A stretch of DNA of 64,000 nt, from positions 124,001 through 188,000 of the forward strand of contig CAXGAH010000002.1 of NCBI GenBank assembly GCA_964007875.1, in the 5' to 3' direction. Position numbers and translations under genes: made by a program. Under the pieces are notes generated by a model. That model was not told where the DNA came from. It was given only the letters and a program-made list of their open reading frames with translations, and ran no database searches. Positions 34,342 through 43,433 of this stretch are shown here, piece by piece; positions within the stretch are counted from its first letter, which is position 1, and every line of letters begins with the position of its first letter. Source of the DNA: UBA1275 sp002323515 (lineage in GTDB: Bacteria; Bacteroidota; Rhodothermia; Balneolales; Balneolaceae).

Positions 34342-35097
34342 GTGTTAGAAATTAAAAACCTACATGCCGTCGTAGAAGGTGAAGAACTAGAAATTTTAAA
34401 AGGTGTTAATTTAACAGTTGACAAAGGTGAGATCCACGCAATTATGGGCCCAAATGGAAGTGGAAAAAGTACTCTTTCCAAAGTAGTTTCTGGTCATCCA
34501 GAATACGAAGTAACGGAAGGAACCATTTTGTTTGAGGGAGAGGATATTACTGAAATGGATGCCGATGAGCGAGCCCATTTGGGATTATTTTTAGCCTTTC
34601 AGTATCCAGTTGAGGTACCAGGTATAACAAATAAAACCTTGCTTAGAGAAGCTTATAATACCATTGCTCGTGCCAACGAACGTGAGGAGTTGGACCCTCT
34701 AGAATTTGAGGATTATCTAATATCTAAATTAGAAATCATCGAAATGAAAGATGAATTTCTCAATCGCTCCATCAATACAGGTTTTTCGGGTGGTGAAAAG
34801 AAAAAAAATGAAATATTTCAAATGGCTGTATTAAACCCACGCCTCTCATTTCTAGATGAAACCGACTCGGGCTTAGATATAGATGCACTAAAGGTCGTAT
34901 CTGACGGTGTCAACAAGATCGCAAGTCCAGAAAATGCAATTGTTATGATTACCCATTACCAGCGACTTTTGAATTATATAAAACCAGATTTTGTGCACGT
35001 AATGATGAATGGTAAAATTGTTAAGTCTGGAAATATTTCGTTAGCTGAAGAATTGGAAGCCAACGGATATGATAAGATGCAAAAAGAATTAGCCTAA
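34342..35097 (+). CDS. sufC: Fe-S assembly ATPase SufC
   Basis: ABC-type ATPase that drives SufB-SufD conformational change. Seen: Walker A GPNGSGKS at 36-43, Q-loop AFQYP, an SGGEKKKNE signature (the SufC variant of LSGGQ) and Walker B LSFLDETDSGLD. Length 251 aa. Its start is GTG at 34342, with a 44-nt gap from sufB; no ATG exists close by that would keep the N-terminal strand LEIKNLHAVV. Confidence 0.97.
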   Translation: MLEIKNLHAVVEGEELEILKGVNLTVDKGEIHAIMGPNGSGKSTLSKVVSGHPEYEVTEGTILFEGEDITEMDADERAHLGLFLAFQYPVEVPGITNKTLLREAYNTIARANEREELDPLEFEDYLISKLEIIEMKDEFLNRSINTGFSGGEKKKNEIFQMAVLNPRLSFLDETDSGLDIDALKVVSDGVNKIASPENAIVMITHYQRLLNYIKPDFVHVMMNGKIVKSGNISLAEELEANGYDKMQKELA

Positions 35098-35113
35098 ATA
35101 GGAGATGGTATAA

Positions 35114-36409
35114 ATGAGCAGTGTAAGTACAAAAGAGTTAATTCATTCCTATGTCCAATTACCAGGTGTACTCTGTGAGAATTTCATAGAACTGAGATCA
35201 CAGGCAAAAGAAAACCTAGATAACTGCGCATTCCCTACTAAAAAGGATGAAGAATGGCGCTTTACGGATCTCAAGTCCATCACATCGAATAAATTTGAAA
35301 CGGTAGAAACCAGTGTAGCTCAAGCTGATCTTGAGTTGGACGAATACCACTTAGCTGAAGCCATGAACTCAAGATTAGTATTTATCGATGGTAACTTCAG
35401 TCCGACGCACTCTGCTATTGAAGGGATGCCAGATGGAGTAATTGTAGGTAATATTAATGACTTCCCTGATCATGAGCTGCTTCGCTCACACTTAGGGACC
35501 ATAACCAACTACGAAGATGATGTATTTGTCTCTCTGAATGATGTCAATTTTCAAGATGGAACGTTCATTTATGTACCCAAGGAAACGGTTATTGAACAAC
35601 CAATACATATTCTGAATGTATTTACCAATCGAAATAATCCACATTTTGTAACACCTCGAGTATTATTTGTGGGTGAGATGTATTCAAAGGCTACAATTAT
35701 TGAAGAGCATATTGGCCTTTCGGATAATGTATATTTAAATGTCCCTGTCAATGAATTTAGGCTCTATAACGGGGCTCATGTTCACCATGCACGGATACAG
35801 CGTGACAGCAAAAATGCGTCGCACATATCACGACCTGTCGCTATGTTAGATGCCTATGCAGAATACCATTCATACACTATTTGCTTGGGTTCTAAATTAT
35901 TCCGTAATGAACCCAGAGTTATACAGAACGCGGAAGAGGTGGACTTCACTGTTGATGGTTTAGTACTTATTGATGGAGAGCAAATTGCAGATACGCATTC
36001 TATCATGGATCACCGATTTTCTCATGGAAACTCACATCAGTTACACAAAGTGGTTGTTAACGACCAGGCCCACTCAATCTTTAATGGTAAAATCTTTGTA
36101 GCAAAAGACGCTCAAAAGATAGACTCCTTTCAAGAAAACAGAAACTTACTCATTTCTGACACAGGTAAAGTAAATACAAAACCACAACTTGAAATATTTG
36201 CTGATGATGTGCGGTGCTCTCACGGTGCAACCATAGGTCAATTACAAGATGAAGAAGTGTTTTACTTACAGAGTAGAGGGCTTACTGAGCAAAAAAGTAG
36301 GGAATTACTGGTTTATGCATTTGCTCTTGAATCGGTTGAGAGCATGGCGGTTAAATCAGTAGAAGAATTATTATTAAAAGAAGTAATCGCCTACACCAAC
36401 AGAGATTAA
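35114..36409 (+). CDS. sufD: Fe-S cluster assembly protein SufD
   Basis: Partner of SufB in the SufBC2D scaffold. Seen: N-terminal FPTKKDEEWRFTDLKS block, the beta-helix core, and the C-terminal signature DDVRCSHGATIGQLQDEEVFYLQSRGLTE. Length 431 aa is typical of SufD. A GGAG motif lies 9 nt upstream of its ATG. It sits 16 nt after sufC. Confidence 0.96.
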   Translation: MSSVSTKELIHSYVQLPGVLCENFIELRSQAKENLDNCAFPTKKDEEWRFTDLKSITSNKFETVETSVAQADLELDEYHLAEAMNSRLVFIDGNFSPTHSAIEGMPDGVIVGNINDFPDHELLRSHLGTITNYEDDVFVSLNDVNFQDGTFIYVPKETVIEQPIHILNVFTNRNNPHFVTPRVLFVGEMYSKATIIEEHIGLSDNVYLNVPVNEFRLYNGAHVHHARIQRDSKNASHISRPVAMLDAYAEYHSYTICLGSKLFRNEPRVIQNAEEVDFTVDGLVLIDGEQIADTHSIMDHRFSHGNSHQLHKVVVNDQAHSIFNGKIFVAKDAQKIDSFQENRNLLISDTGKVNTKPQLEIFADDVRCSHGATIGQLQDEEVFYLQSRGLTEQKSRELLVYAFALESVESMAVKSVEELLLKEVIAYTNRD

Positions 36410-36448
36410 ATTGTATAGTAGACGATTGAACATATTCAAAAGATAACG

Positions 36449-37672
36449 ATGGGTGATATAGATTGGAATCACATACGAAGTCAATTCCCTGTGCTTAAAA
36501 CACAAGTGAATGGGCATGCACTGAGTTACTTAGATAATGGTGCAACTAGCCAGATGCCAGAGTCCGTTATAACTAGATTAACCGACTACCATCGTTATGA
36601 GCATGCTAACATTCATCGTGGTGTACATCATCTGTCACAAACAGCTACTTCAGTCTATGAGGATACCCGTAGTTTGGTTAGGGATTTTCTACATGCTGAG
36701 AGTCTTGAGCAAATCATATTCACGACAGGAACAACCGATTCCATCAACCTAGTGGCTCAATCGTGGGGCAGTATCAACCTTTCTGCGGGCGACGAAATTA
36801 TATTATCGGAGATGGAGCACCATGCTAATATAGTTCCATGGCAAATGATTGCTCAAAAAACAGGAGCCATCATTAAAGTGGTGCCACTTCTTGATAATGG
36901 TGAATTAGACTTAGAGGTGTATTCAACTTTATTGTCTGAGAGAACAAAAATGGTTGCCTTAGTTCATGTATCTAATACGTTAGGTACAGTCAATCCTGTT
37001 GCAGAAATAACAGAAAAAGCAAAATCTGTTGGAGCAAAAGTACTGATCGACGGTGCACAAGCAACTCCACATATGAAGGTTGATGTACGGAAGTTAGGAG
37101 TTGATTTTTACACCTTTTCTGCACATAAAATGTGTGGTCCTACAGGTTTTGGTGTATTATATGGAGATAGGTCACTTTTAGAATCTATGCCCCCGTACAG
37201 AGGAGGAGGAGATATGATAGATAAGGTTAGTTTTTCAGGAACAACCTTCAATGATCTTCCTCATAAATTTGAAGCTGGAACACCACCTATTGCTGCTGGT
37301 ATAGCATTTGGCGAGGCTATACGGTACTTAAATGATATTGGGTTGGATGAAATTACTCAACGAGAGTCTTATCTCTTAGATTATGCCATGGAAGGTTTTA
37401 GTACTTTGGATCATGTTCAATTCATAGGCACCTCCGATAATAAAACATCGGTCATTTCTTTTTTATTAGATGACATTCACCCAACAGATGCAGGTACTAT
37501 ATTAGATAAGTATGGTATTGCAATACGTACCGGACACCATTGTACACAACCGATTATGGAACGCTATGGCATTCCAGGTACCATACGCGCCTCACTTTCT
37601 TTTTATAACAATGAAGCAGATATTGATTCATTGATTAACGGCATAATTGAAACACAATCATTTTTTAATTAA
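36449..37672 (+). CDS. sufS: Cysteine desulfurase SufS
   Basis: PLP enzyme releasing sulfur from cysteine for cluster assembly. Seen: PLP lysine K227 in FSAHKMCGP, the early DNGATSQMP block, and active-site C365 in RTGHHCTQP, matching E. coli SufS C364 and the type II desulfurase length of 407 aa. No sufE or sufU follows; the sulfur-transfer partner may lie elsewhere. It is 39 nt after sufD and 9 nt before the NifU-like gene. Confidence 0.96.
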   Translation: MGDIDWNHIRSQFPVLKTQVNGHALSYLDNGATSQMPESVITRLTDYHRYEHANIHRGVHHLSQTATSVYEDTRSLVRDFLHAESLEQIIFTTGTTDSINLVAQSWGSINLSAGDEIILSEMEHHANIVPWQMIAQKTGAIIKVVPLLDNGELDLEVYSTLLSERTKMVALVHVSNTLGTVNPVAEITEKAKSVGAKVLIDGAQATPHMKVDVRKLGVDFYTFSAHKMCGPTGFGVLYGDRSLLESMPPYRGGGDMIDKVSFSGTTFNDLPHKFEAGTPPIAAGIAFGEAIRYLNDIGLDEITQRESYLLDYAMEGFSTLDHVQFIGTSDNKTSVISFLLDDIHPTDAGTILDKYGIAIRTGHHCTQPIMERYGIPGTIRASLSFYNNEADIDSLINGIIETQSFFN

Positions 37673-37681
37673 ATTGTTGAA

Positions 37682-38233
37682 ATGGCTAAAATTAAAGAAA
37701 TAGAACGAACACCAAATCCTGACGCCATGCGATTTGTACTCGCAGAGCCTTTGACTAATGGGGTAACGCGGTCCTATGAAGATGCGCAGGAGGCTAAGGA
37801 TGACCGTTTAGCTGCATCCATATTTAAAATAGAACATGTGATCAATGTGTATTATGTGGATCGTTACATTACTGTAACTCAAGATGGTGGAGCTGTTTGG
37901 TCAGAGCTATTAAGGAAATTAGCCCCACCCATTCGTGAGGCAGAAGCACAAGAAAATCTAGTTGATGATGCCGAAGTACATGTGAGTAAAGAAGCTCTAG
38001 ATTCGGATGACCCTAGATTACAGGAAATCAACCGGATGCTTGATGAGCAAGTACGTCCCTATCTACTAGCTGATGGTGGAGGTTTGAAAGTGATCAGCCT
38101 AGAAGAAAATAGACTCAAAGTACATTACCAAGGTGCTTGTGGAACATGCCCAACAGCGACAACGGGTACCTTGTACGCCATAGAAAGTATGGTCAAGAGA
38201 GTAGATCCAGAAATACAAGTCATCTCGGTGTAA
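37682..38233 (+). CDS. NifU-like Fe-S scaffold/carrier (Nfu type)
   Basis: Two-domain Fe-S carrier: an N-terminal Nfu-N-type domain (about 1-90, beginning KIKEIERTPNPDAMRF) and a C-terminal NifU domain (about 112-183) with the CGTC motif C153-x2-C156. The layout Nfu_N plus NifU_C matches eukaryotic NFU1 and many bacterial Nfu proteins. It ends one base before sufA's ATG, so coupled translation is likely. It may also stand in as the cluster-transfer step for SufA. Confidence 0.93.
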   Translation: MAKIKEIERTPNPDAMRFVLAEPLTNGVTRSYEDAQEAKDDRLAASIFKIEHVINVYYVDRYITVTQDGGAVWSELLRKLAPPIREAEAQENLVDDAEVHVSKEALDSDDPRLQEINRMLDEQVRPYLLADGGGLKVISLEENRLKVHYQGACGTCPTATTGTLYAIESMVKRVDPEIQVISV

Positions 38234-38234
38234 C

Positions 38235-38579
38235 ATGTCAGAGATTACCATTAGTGAAACTGCTTATCATCGAATATGTGAAATAAAAGGGATCGATTCG
38301 GATGAGCAAAAAAATCTATTGCAAATATCCATCATCAGTGGAGGTTGTAGTGGTTTAAGCTATGATTTAAAGCTAGTTGAAGAGCATGAACTAACCATAA
38401 AAAAAACAGATCACCTTTTTGAATATCCGGATTTCAGTTTATACATAGATATGCGAAGCTACTTAATATTAGCGGGTACAGAGTTAGATTTTAGTGATGG
38501 ATTAGAAGGGAAAGGATTTCACTTTCACAATCCTAATGCAAGTCGCACATGCTCTTGTGGAGATAGTTTCTCGATATAG
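38235..38579 (+). CDS. sufA: A-type Fe-S carrier SufA/IscA
   Basis: HesB/IscA-family carrier delivering clusters to apoproteins. Seen: the three invariant cysteines C38 (SGGCSGL) and C106/C108 (CSCGDSF) in the C-terminal CxC. Length 114 aa. It is the sixth gene of the SUF run, 1 nt after the Nfu-like gene. Confidence 0.95.
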   Translation: MSEITISETAYHRICEIKGIDSDEQKNLLQISIISGGCSGLSYDLKLVEEHELTIKKTDHLFEYPDFSLYIDMRSYLILAGTELDFSDGLEGKGFHFHNPNASRTCSCGDSFSI

Positions 38580-38658
38580 TAATTTGTGAGTTTGTACCTA
38601 CGGTCAATTTGTGACTCTTACATCGAATTGTGAAACCGTTGATTATTTTGAAAAAAGT

Positions 38659-39171
38659 ATGATTAAGAATAAAGTTCAATCTAATGAAAAGTTAGTTTCT
38701 ATTGATATTGCCAAAAGTTTTGGACCTAAATTTCCAATAAAATCTTTAGATATTACTCCTTGGTTGTTTAAAGGTCTTATTCTGAAAGAAAAATTGTTTA
38801 CTGACAGCATTGACCAGCACAATTGGCAGGAATATCAGGATTCCTATTTGTGCATTGAAATTAACGAAGACGCTCTATTAGCTCCATGGGCGTATATGAT
38901 ACTTACCGAAATAGGCAACCGACACGCAAAAGATGTTTTCTTTACCAACCCAACAGTTGCAAAATCACAGCTAATCAAGCGGAATATTGACGAAGCCGAT
39001 TTTAGTTCTTATGAAGAGAAATACGTATTAGTTAAGGGTTGCTCTAATAAGTCTGTAACACCTGATATTTATGCTAATATAACAAAAAAGCTCATTGGTA
39101 CAGCAAAAAAAATAATGTACGGTGAAGCTTGCTCTTTTGTGCCTGTGTACATGAGCAAGTCAAATAAATAA
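38659..39171 (+). CDS. DUF2480 family protein
   Basis: Uncharacterised family found in Bacteroidota-type genomes, very often next to suf genes. Seen: the family blocks DITPWLFKGLILKEK, QEYQDSYLCIEI, APWAYMILTE, EKYVLVKGCSNKSVTPDIYANITKKL and IMYGEACSFVPVYM; one conserved cysteine lies in KGCS and another in GEACS, possibly relevant to cluster chemistry. GTG 38611 gives 16 extra residues unlike family starts, so I chose ATG 38659 (MIKNKV). A role in Fe-S biogenesis is inferred from position only. Confidence 0.85.
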   Translation: MIKNKVQSNEKLVSIDIAKSFGPKFPIKSLDITPWLFKGLILKEKLFTDSIDQHNWQEYQDSYLCIEINEDALLAPWAYMILTEIGNRHAKDVFFTNPTVAKSQLIKRNIDEADFSSYEEKYVLVKGCSNKSVTPDIYANITKKLIGTAKKIMYGEACSFVPVYMSKSNK

Positions 39172-39177
39172 TAAGAT

Positions 39178-39909
39178 ATGGGAAGTATAATAGTCACAGG
39201 TTCATCAAGAGGAATAGGAAAAGCTATTGTAGACCGCTACTTAGATGAACAGTGGAATGTTTTTGGTACTTCTACCACAGATATTTCGCTTTTGAATGAT
39301 CGTTCAAAGTATACCCATACTGTTCTAGACCTGATTGAGTATAAAGAAGCAATTGATTTTTGGGTACACTCATTAGAAAAACTTGAAAAATTCCCTCAAG
39401 TCCTTGTTAACAATGCCGCCGTTTTCATTGAAAATCCCATTAGCTCATCTGACGAGTTTTGGTTGAAAAACTGGAATAAAACTCTGTCAATTAACTTAAC
39501 AGCTAGTAGTTATCTTGCAAAAAAAGTAATAAAAATATGGTCTGATTCACAAATAGAAGGAATTCTTATTAATATTTCTTCGCGTGCAGGGCAGCGAGGA
39601 GATACCGAAGAGTTTGCCGCATATGCTGCCTCTAAAGCTGGGATGATGGCATTTGTTAAAAGTATCTCACGTAATTTCGGAAAACAAGGTATTACAGCGT
39701 TTAGCATAGCCCCAGGTTTTGTTCATACCGATATGGCTATAGAATCGATTAAAACGTATGGGGAAGAGTATCTAACCCAAGGACTGGCACTTAATACCAT
39801 AGTACCTCCTGAAGATATAGCAACTCTTGCATATCGAATCGGCACGGGGGAGTTCAAGCATGCGACCGGTCAGACTTTTCACATTAATTCGGGTTCTTAT
39901 CTTTTCTAG
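39178..39909 (+). CDS. Short-chain dehydrogenase/reductase
   Basis: NAD(P)-dependent oxidoreductase of the classical SDR family. Seen: nucleotide-binding TGSSRGIG at 7-14, NNAA motif (LVNNAAVF), an active-site serine in NISSRAGQ, and Y149-x3-K153 (YAASK). Length 243 aa. It sits 6 nt after the DUF2480 gene and before the isoprenoid genes, so it may belong to either transcript. FabG-like or 3-oxoacyl reductase function is possible; substrate unknown. Confidence 0.88.
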   Translation: MGSIIVTGSSRGIGKAIVDRYLDEQWNVFGTSTTDISLLNDRSKYTHTVLDLIEYKEAIDFWVHSLEKLEKFPQVLVNNAAVFIENPISSSDEFWLKNWNKTLSINLTASSYLAKKVIKIWSDSQIEGILINISSRAGQRGDTEEFAAYAASKAGMMAFVKSISRNFGKQGITAFSIAPGFVHTDMAIESIKTYGEEYLTQGLALNTIVPPEDIATLAYRIGTGEFKHATGQTFHINSGSYLF

Positions 39910-39972
39910 AATGTATGCAGAGATTTTAACTCGCTTAATTTTAATCCCTGTTTAAGTTTGCTAACTTACAGT

Positions 39973-41049
39973 ATGAGTTCTATTTCTACCCGTAAAAAAG
40001 ATCATATAGATCTTACCTTGACCGAAAGTAGTCAATACAAACGACCAACTGGCTTTCAAATGTATCAACTCAAGCACAACGCATTGCCTGAATGTGGACT
40101 TGAGGATATATCTTTTCATTCACACTTATTAGGTAGTGAGTTTGAGTTCCCCTTATTTATATCATCTATGACCGGAGGCCACGGAGAGGCTACTAACCTA
40201 AATGCTGATATAGCTACGTTTTGTGAGCACTTTAAGATTCCTTTTGGGGTGGGAAGTCAGCGGGTGATGCTTGAGGATAGTACCCACGAAAAAAGCTTTG
40301 CCATTGTTCGTAAAAAAGCGCCAAATGCATTTATAGCAGCCAATATCGGTGGGGCACAACTTATTGGGGGAATGCCAAGTAACCGCCTTCAATCAATGAT
40401 CAATTCTATCCAAGCCAACGCCATTATTGTCCATCTTAATCCACTTCAAGAGTTAATTCAACCAGAAGGAGACACTCAATTTGATGGTGTCTTAAAGGGG
40501 ATTCAGCAGTTGGTAAATGAATCTTCAGTCCCACTAATTGTTAAAGAAACAGGTGCGGGGATTGATTCTGCTGTCGCAAAGCGACTACTGGACGTTGGTG
40601 TAAAGGTGATTGATGTTGCTGGAGTTGGAGGAACATCATGGTCAAGAATTGAAGCAGCGCGAATATCTTCAAGACCAGTTACAAATAAAGTAGGAAGTAC
40701 TTTAACAAGAAAATACGAACTTGAAATGCAGGAACGCTTTAACGAATGGGGGAATAGCACGGTCTATTGTCTAAAATCGTTACAGGAACTAGCATGGGAG
40801 CGAGAATTTGAAATTATTGCATCTGGAGGAATCAGGCATGCACAGGATATGATAAAAGCCAGATGTTTAGGGGCCCATTTTGTGGCTGTTGCCCAACCAG
40901 TAGTTCGAGTATTAAAAGAGGAAGGGTTAAAAGGGTTAGAAATATGGTTTAACTTATGGCGAAAAGAAGCAACAATGATTATGACTTTATTAGGAGTTCG
41001 AGAATGGAGACTCTTAAGTGAAGAACATATAACACCTCATTATTCATGA
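39973..41049 (+). CDS. fni: Isopentenyl-diphosphate delta-isomerase, type II
   Basis: FMN-dependent isomerase balancing IPP and DMAPP, the first step toward polyprenyl and carotenoid chains. Seen: STRKKDHIDL, the TGGHGEATNLNADIA block, FGVGSQRVML, and a GGTSWSRIE flavin-binding region, with GGIRHAQD near the C-terminus. ATG 39973 (MSSIS) is used; TTG 39958 is poor. Overlaps the prenyl synthase by 4 nt (ATGA). Confidence 0.95.
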   Translation: MSSISTRKKDHIDLTLTESSQYKRPTGFQMYQLKHNALPECGLEDISFHSHLLGSEFEFPLFISSMTGGHGEATNLNADIATFCEHFKIPFGVGSQRVMLEDSTHEKSFAIVRKKAPNAFIAANIGGAQLIGGMPSNRLQSMINSIQANAIIVHLNPLQELIQPEGDTQFDGVLKGIQQLVNESSVPLIVKETGAGIDSAVAKRLLDVGVKVIDVAGVGGTSWSRIEAARISSRPVTNKVGSTLTRKYELEMQERFNEWGNSTVYCLKSLQELAWEREFEIIASGGIRHAQDMIKARCLGAHFVAVAQPVVRVLKEEGLKGLEIWFNLWRKEATMIMTLLGVREWRLLSEEHITPHYS

Positions 41050-42029
41050 ATAAACGTTGGCTCGATGAAATTGAAAGGGCAATTCAGCAGTTAGAGTTGC
41101 CTACTAAACCAAGATCCTTATATAACCCATTTCAATATACAATGGGCATGGGGGGGAAGCGAATTCGTCCATATTTAACTCTATTAGCATCTGGAATTGC
41201 ATCTGGTCACCATAACATTGCAATGCATGCAGCCCTTGCGATAGAAATACTCCACAATTTTACTTTAGTCCATGACGATATTATGGATGAGGCTGAGACA
41301 AGAAGAGGTTTCCCTTGTGTACATAATAAATGGGGTCCTAATGTTGCTATTCTAAGTGGAGATGTCATGTATGTCTACGCTTTTCAGCAATTATCACACT
41401 ATGGAAAGAAAGAGGATATTGGGCAGGAAGCCTATCACGCAATGATGGAAGTATTTGTTCAGGCAACCATTAAAGTATGTGATGGGCAGGCGTTAGATAT
41501 GGAGCTGATGCAGCGTGAAAAGGTAGAGGTTGAGCAGTACGTTGAGATGATTGAAGGTAAGACAGGGGCGTTGTTATCTGCGGCTCTTGGGCTTGGCGTA
41601 ATTGTAGGTGGAAGGTTGGATCTTCTAGCTAATATGCAAGAACTAGGTAGATTAATGGGGGTTGCCTTTCAAATGCAGGATGACCTTTTGGATGTGACTG
41701 CTAAACCTGAAAACTTTGGAAAAAAGAAGGCTGGTGATATACTAGAAGGAAAAAAAACCTACTTATGGATAAGAACTTACGAGCAGTGCACCAATGATGA
41801 GAAAGCATTGATGGATTTAGCCTACAAAGCATCTAAAGAGTTACTAGACCATGCATGGGTAACCTCGGTTACCGAGTTTATGTACAAGTATCAGGTCATT
41901 GACGAAATATCTCAACTTATCAACAATAAATACGCCCAGATTTACGATATTGTAAAGGAGTTTGAACATTCTGAATACCGCAATGAACTCCATCAACTTA
42001 TAGACTTCTTAACGTCCCGGATAAAATAA
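41046..42029 (+). CDS. Polyprenyl diphosphate synthase (geranylgeranyl or farnesyl)
   Basis: Trans-prenyl chain elongation enzyme. Seen: first Asp-rich motif DDIMD at 77-81 and second DDLLD at 212-216, GKR and GGKR-type IPP-binding residues near 36-41. Aromatic F72 sits five residues before the first motif and the motif has no two-residue insertion, a combination that in characterised archaeal-type enzymes limits the product to C20. Geranylgeranyl diphosphate is thus favoured over farnesyl. Length 327 aa. Overlaps fni by 4 nt; bamD follows after 2 nt. Confidence 0.92.
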   Translation: MNKRWLDEIERAIQQLELPTKPRSLYNPFQYTMGMGGKRIRPYLTLLASGIASGHHNIAMHAALAIEILHNFTLVHDDIMDEAETRRGFPCVHNKWGPNVAILSGDVMYVYAFQQLSHYGKKEDIGQEAYHAMMEVFVQATIKVCDGQALDMELMQREKVEVEQYVEMIEGKTGALLSAALGLGVIVGGRLDLLANMQELGRLMGVAFQMQDDLLDVTAKPENFGKKKAGDILEGKKTYLWIRTYEQCTNDEKALMDLAYKASKELLDHAWVTSVTEFMYKYQVIDEISQLINNKYAQIYDIVKEFEHSEYRNELHQLIDFLTSRIK

Positions 42030-42031
42030 CT

Positions 42032-42841
42032 ATGCTATTACGATTTGCCACTTTTCTATTACTAAGTGTAACACTTTCATGTGCCAATAAGGAGCTTATT
42101 AAACCAGGGGAACCAATTGACTCAGCATATGAAAAATCCATTGCTTTCTATGAGAAAGAAGAGTATTCGGACGCGGCTTATGGGTTTGATTTGGTGACTC
42201 GAATGGGTAGAGGAACCACTTACGCAAAGGAAGCCCAGTTTTTATTAGCCGAAAGTTACTTCAAAAATAAGCAGTATTTACTTGCCGCCTCTGAGTACGA
42301 ACGTTTTATTAGCTATTATCCGCAAGATGAACGTAGACAAGAAGTTGAATTTAATAGAGCTCTAAGTTATTATCAGCAATCTCCACGTTACCGACTGGAT
42401 CAAGGACCGACCATGCGAGCTATTGAGCTATTCCAATTGTTCAATAACAACTACCCAAATTCACCCTTTATTGAAGAAAGTGCTCAGAAAATAGATGAAC
42501 TCAGAAATAAATTGGCTCGTAAAACCCATGAATCTGGTCAATTCTATCTTCGTACGTTAAGATATAAAGCGGCAACTATTTATTTTGATCAGACTATAGA
42601 TCTATACCCTGAAACTCGGTGGGCAGAATCGGCTTTACTAAAAATCATAGAGACCTATGTTAGTTACGCTGAGCAAAGCATACAATCTAAGCAATTAGAG
42701 CGGTATAATTTAGCTCTTGAGAACTACGAAAAATTTCTACAATTATTTCCGCAGAGTACGCTTCGTTCGGAAGCAGAGTCGTATTATCTACAAGCTGTAA
42801 GTGAGATTCGAAAGCTAGAACCGGTCGCTAGTATTAATTAA
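42032..42841 (+). CDS. bamD: Outer-membrane assembly lipoprotein BamD
   Basis: Outer-membrane lipoprotein of the BAM complex that inserts beta-barrels. Seen: lipobox ending TLSC (Cys17), then a chain of TPR repeats with ERFISYYPQ, ELFQLFNNNYPNS and EKFLQLFPQS TPR-type helices. Length 269 aa fits BamD/YfiO, including the Bacteroidota-type block AKEAQFLLAESYFKNKQY. It is 2 nt after the prenyl synthase gene and 11 nt before nadD, implying one transcript. Confidence 0.94.
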   Translation: MLLRFATFLLLSVTLSCANKELIKPGEPIDSAYEKSIAFYEKEEYSDAAYGFDLVTRMGRGTTYAKEAQFLLAESYFKNKQYLLAASEYERFISYYPQDERRQEVEFNRALSYYQQSPRYRLDQGPTMRAIELFQLFNNNYPNSPFIEESAQKIDELRNKLARKTHESGQFYLRTLRYKAATIYFDQTIDLYPETRWAESALLKIIETYVSYAEQSIQSKQLERYNLALENYEKFLQLFPQSTLRSEAESYYLQAVSEIRKLEPVASIN

Positions 42842-42852
42842 ATCACCAGAGG

Positions 42853-43431
42853 ATGTCACATAAGCGAATTGGGCTCTTTGGAGGTAGCTTTGACCCAATA
42901 CACTTAGGTCATTTAGCCATTCTGCGGTCATTTCTTTCAAGTGGATACATAGATGAATTGTGGTTGCTTGTTAATCCACACCCACCTCACAAACAAACTA
43001 CAGATGCGGGCTATACAGATCGCTTGAATATGGTAGATTTAGCTACTAAGGAAATAAGTGGGTGCTTGATTTCACGGATAGAAGAAGATCTACCAAACCC
43101 CAATTACAGCTATAAATCGATTGATTATGTCATTGACACCTTAGGATACCCTGAAGTATACTTTTGCTTAGGATCCGATAGTATAGATAGTTTTAGGTCT
43201 TGGAAAAATTATGAAAAAATACTTGAGAGGGTTAGGTTGTTAGTTGCGCAGAGAAAGGCTGATGTTACTTTGCCAGCCTACCTGAAATCGAAGGCTATAA
43301 TTGTTGAGCACGAATTAATGACTATATCTTCAACTGATCTCAGAGACAAACTTCAAACGGGAGAACCTTTAGACGAGTATCTTCATTCAACCACCATAGA
43401 CTATATTAGTAAACACAACTTATACCGTTGA
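42853..43431 (+). CDS. nadD: Nicotinate-nucleotide adenylyltransferase
   Basis: Makes deamido-NAD from nicotinate mononucleotide and ATP in NAD synthesis. Seen: the nucleotidyltransferase start GLFGGSFDPIHLGH (8-20) and the ISSTDLRDKL motif near the C-terminus. Length 192 aa. Between bamD and the LD-carboxypeptidase gene. Confidence 0.95.
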   Translation: MSHKRIGLFGGSFDPIHLGHLAILRSFLSSGYIDELWLLVNPHPPHKQTTDAGYTDRLNMVDLATKEISGCLISRIEEDLPNPNYSYKSIDYVIDTLGYPEVYFCLGSDSIDSFRSWKNYEKILERVRLLVAQRKADVTLPAYLKSKAIIVEHELMTISSTDLRDKLQTGEPLDEYLHSTTIDYISKHNLYR

Positions 43432-43433
43432 TT

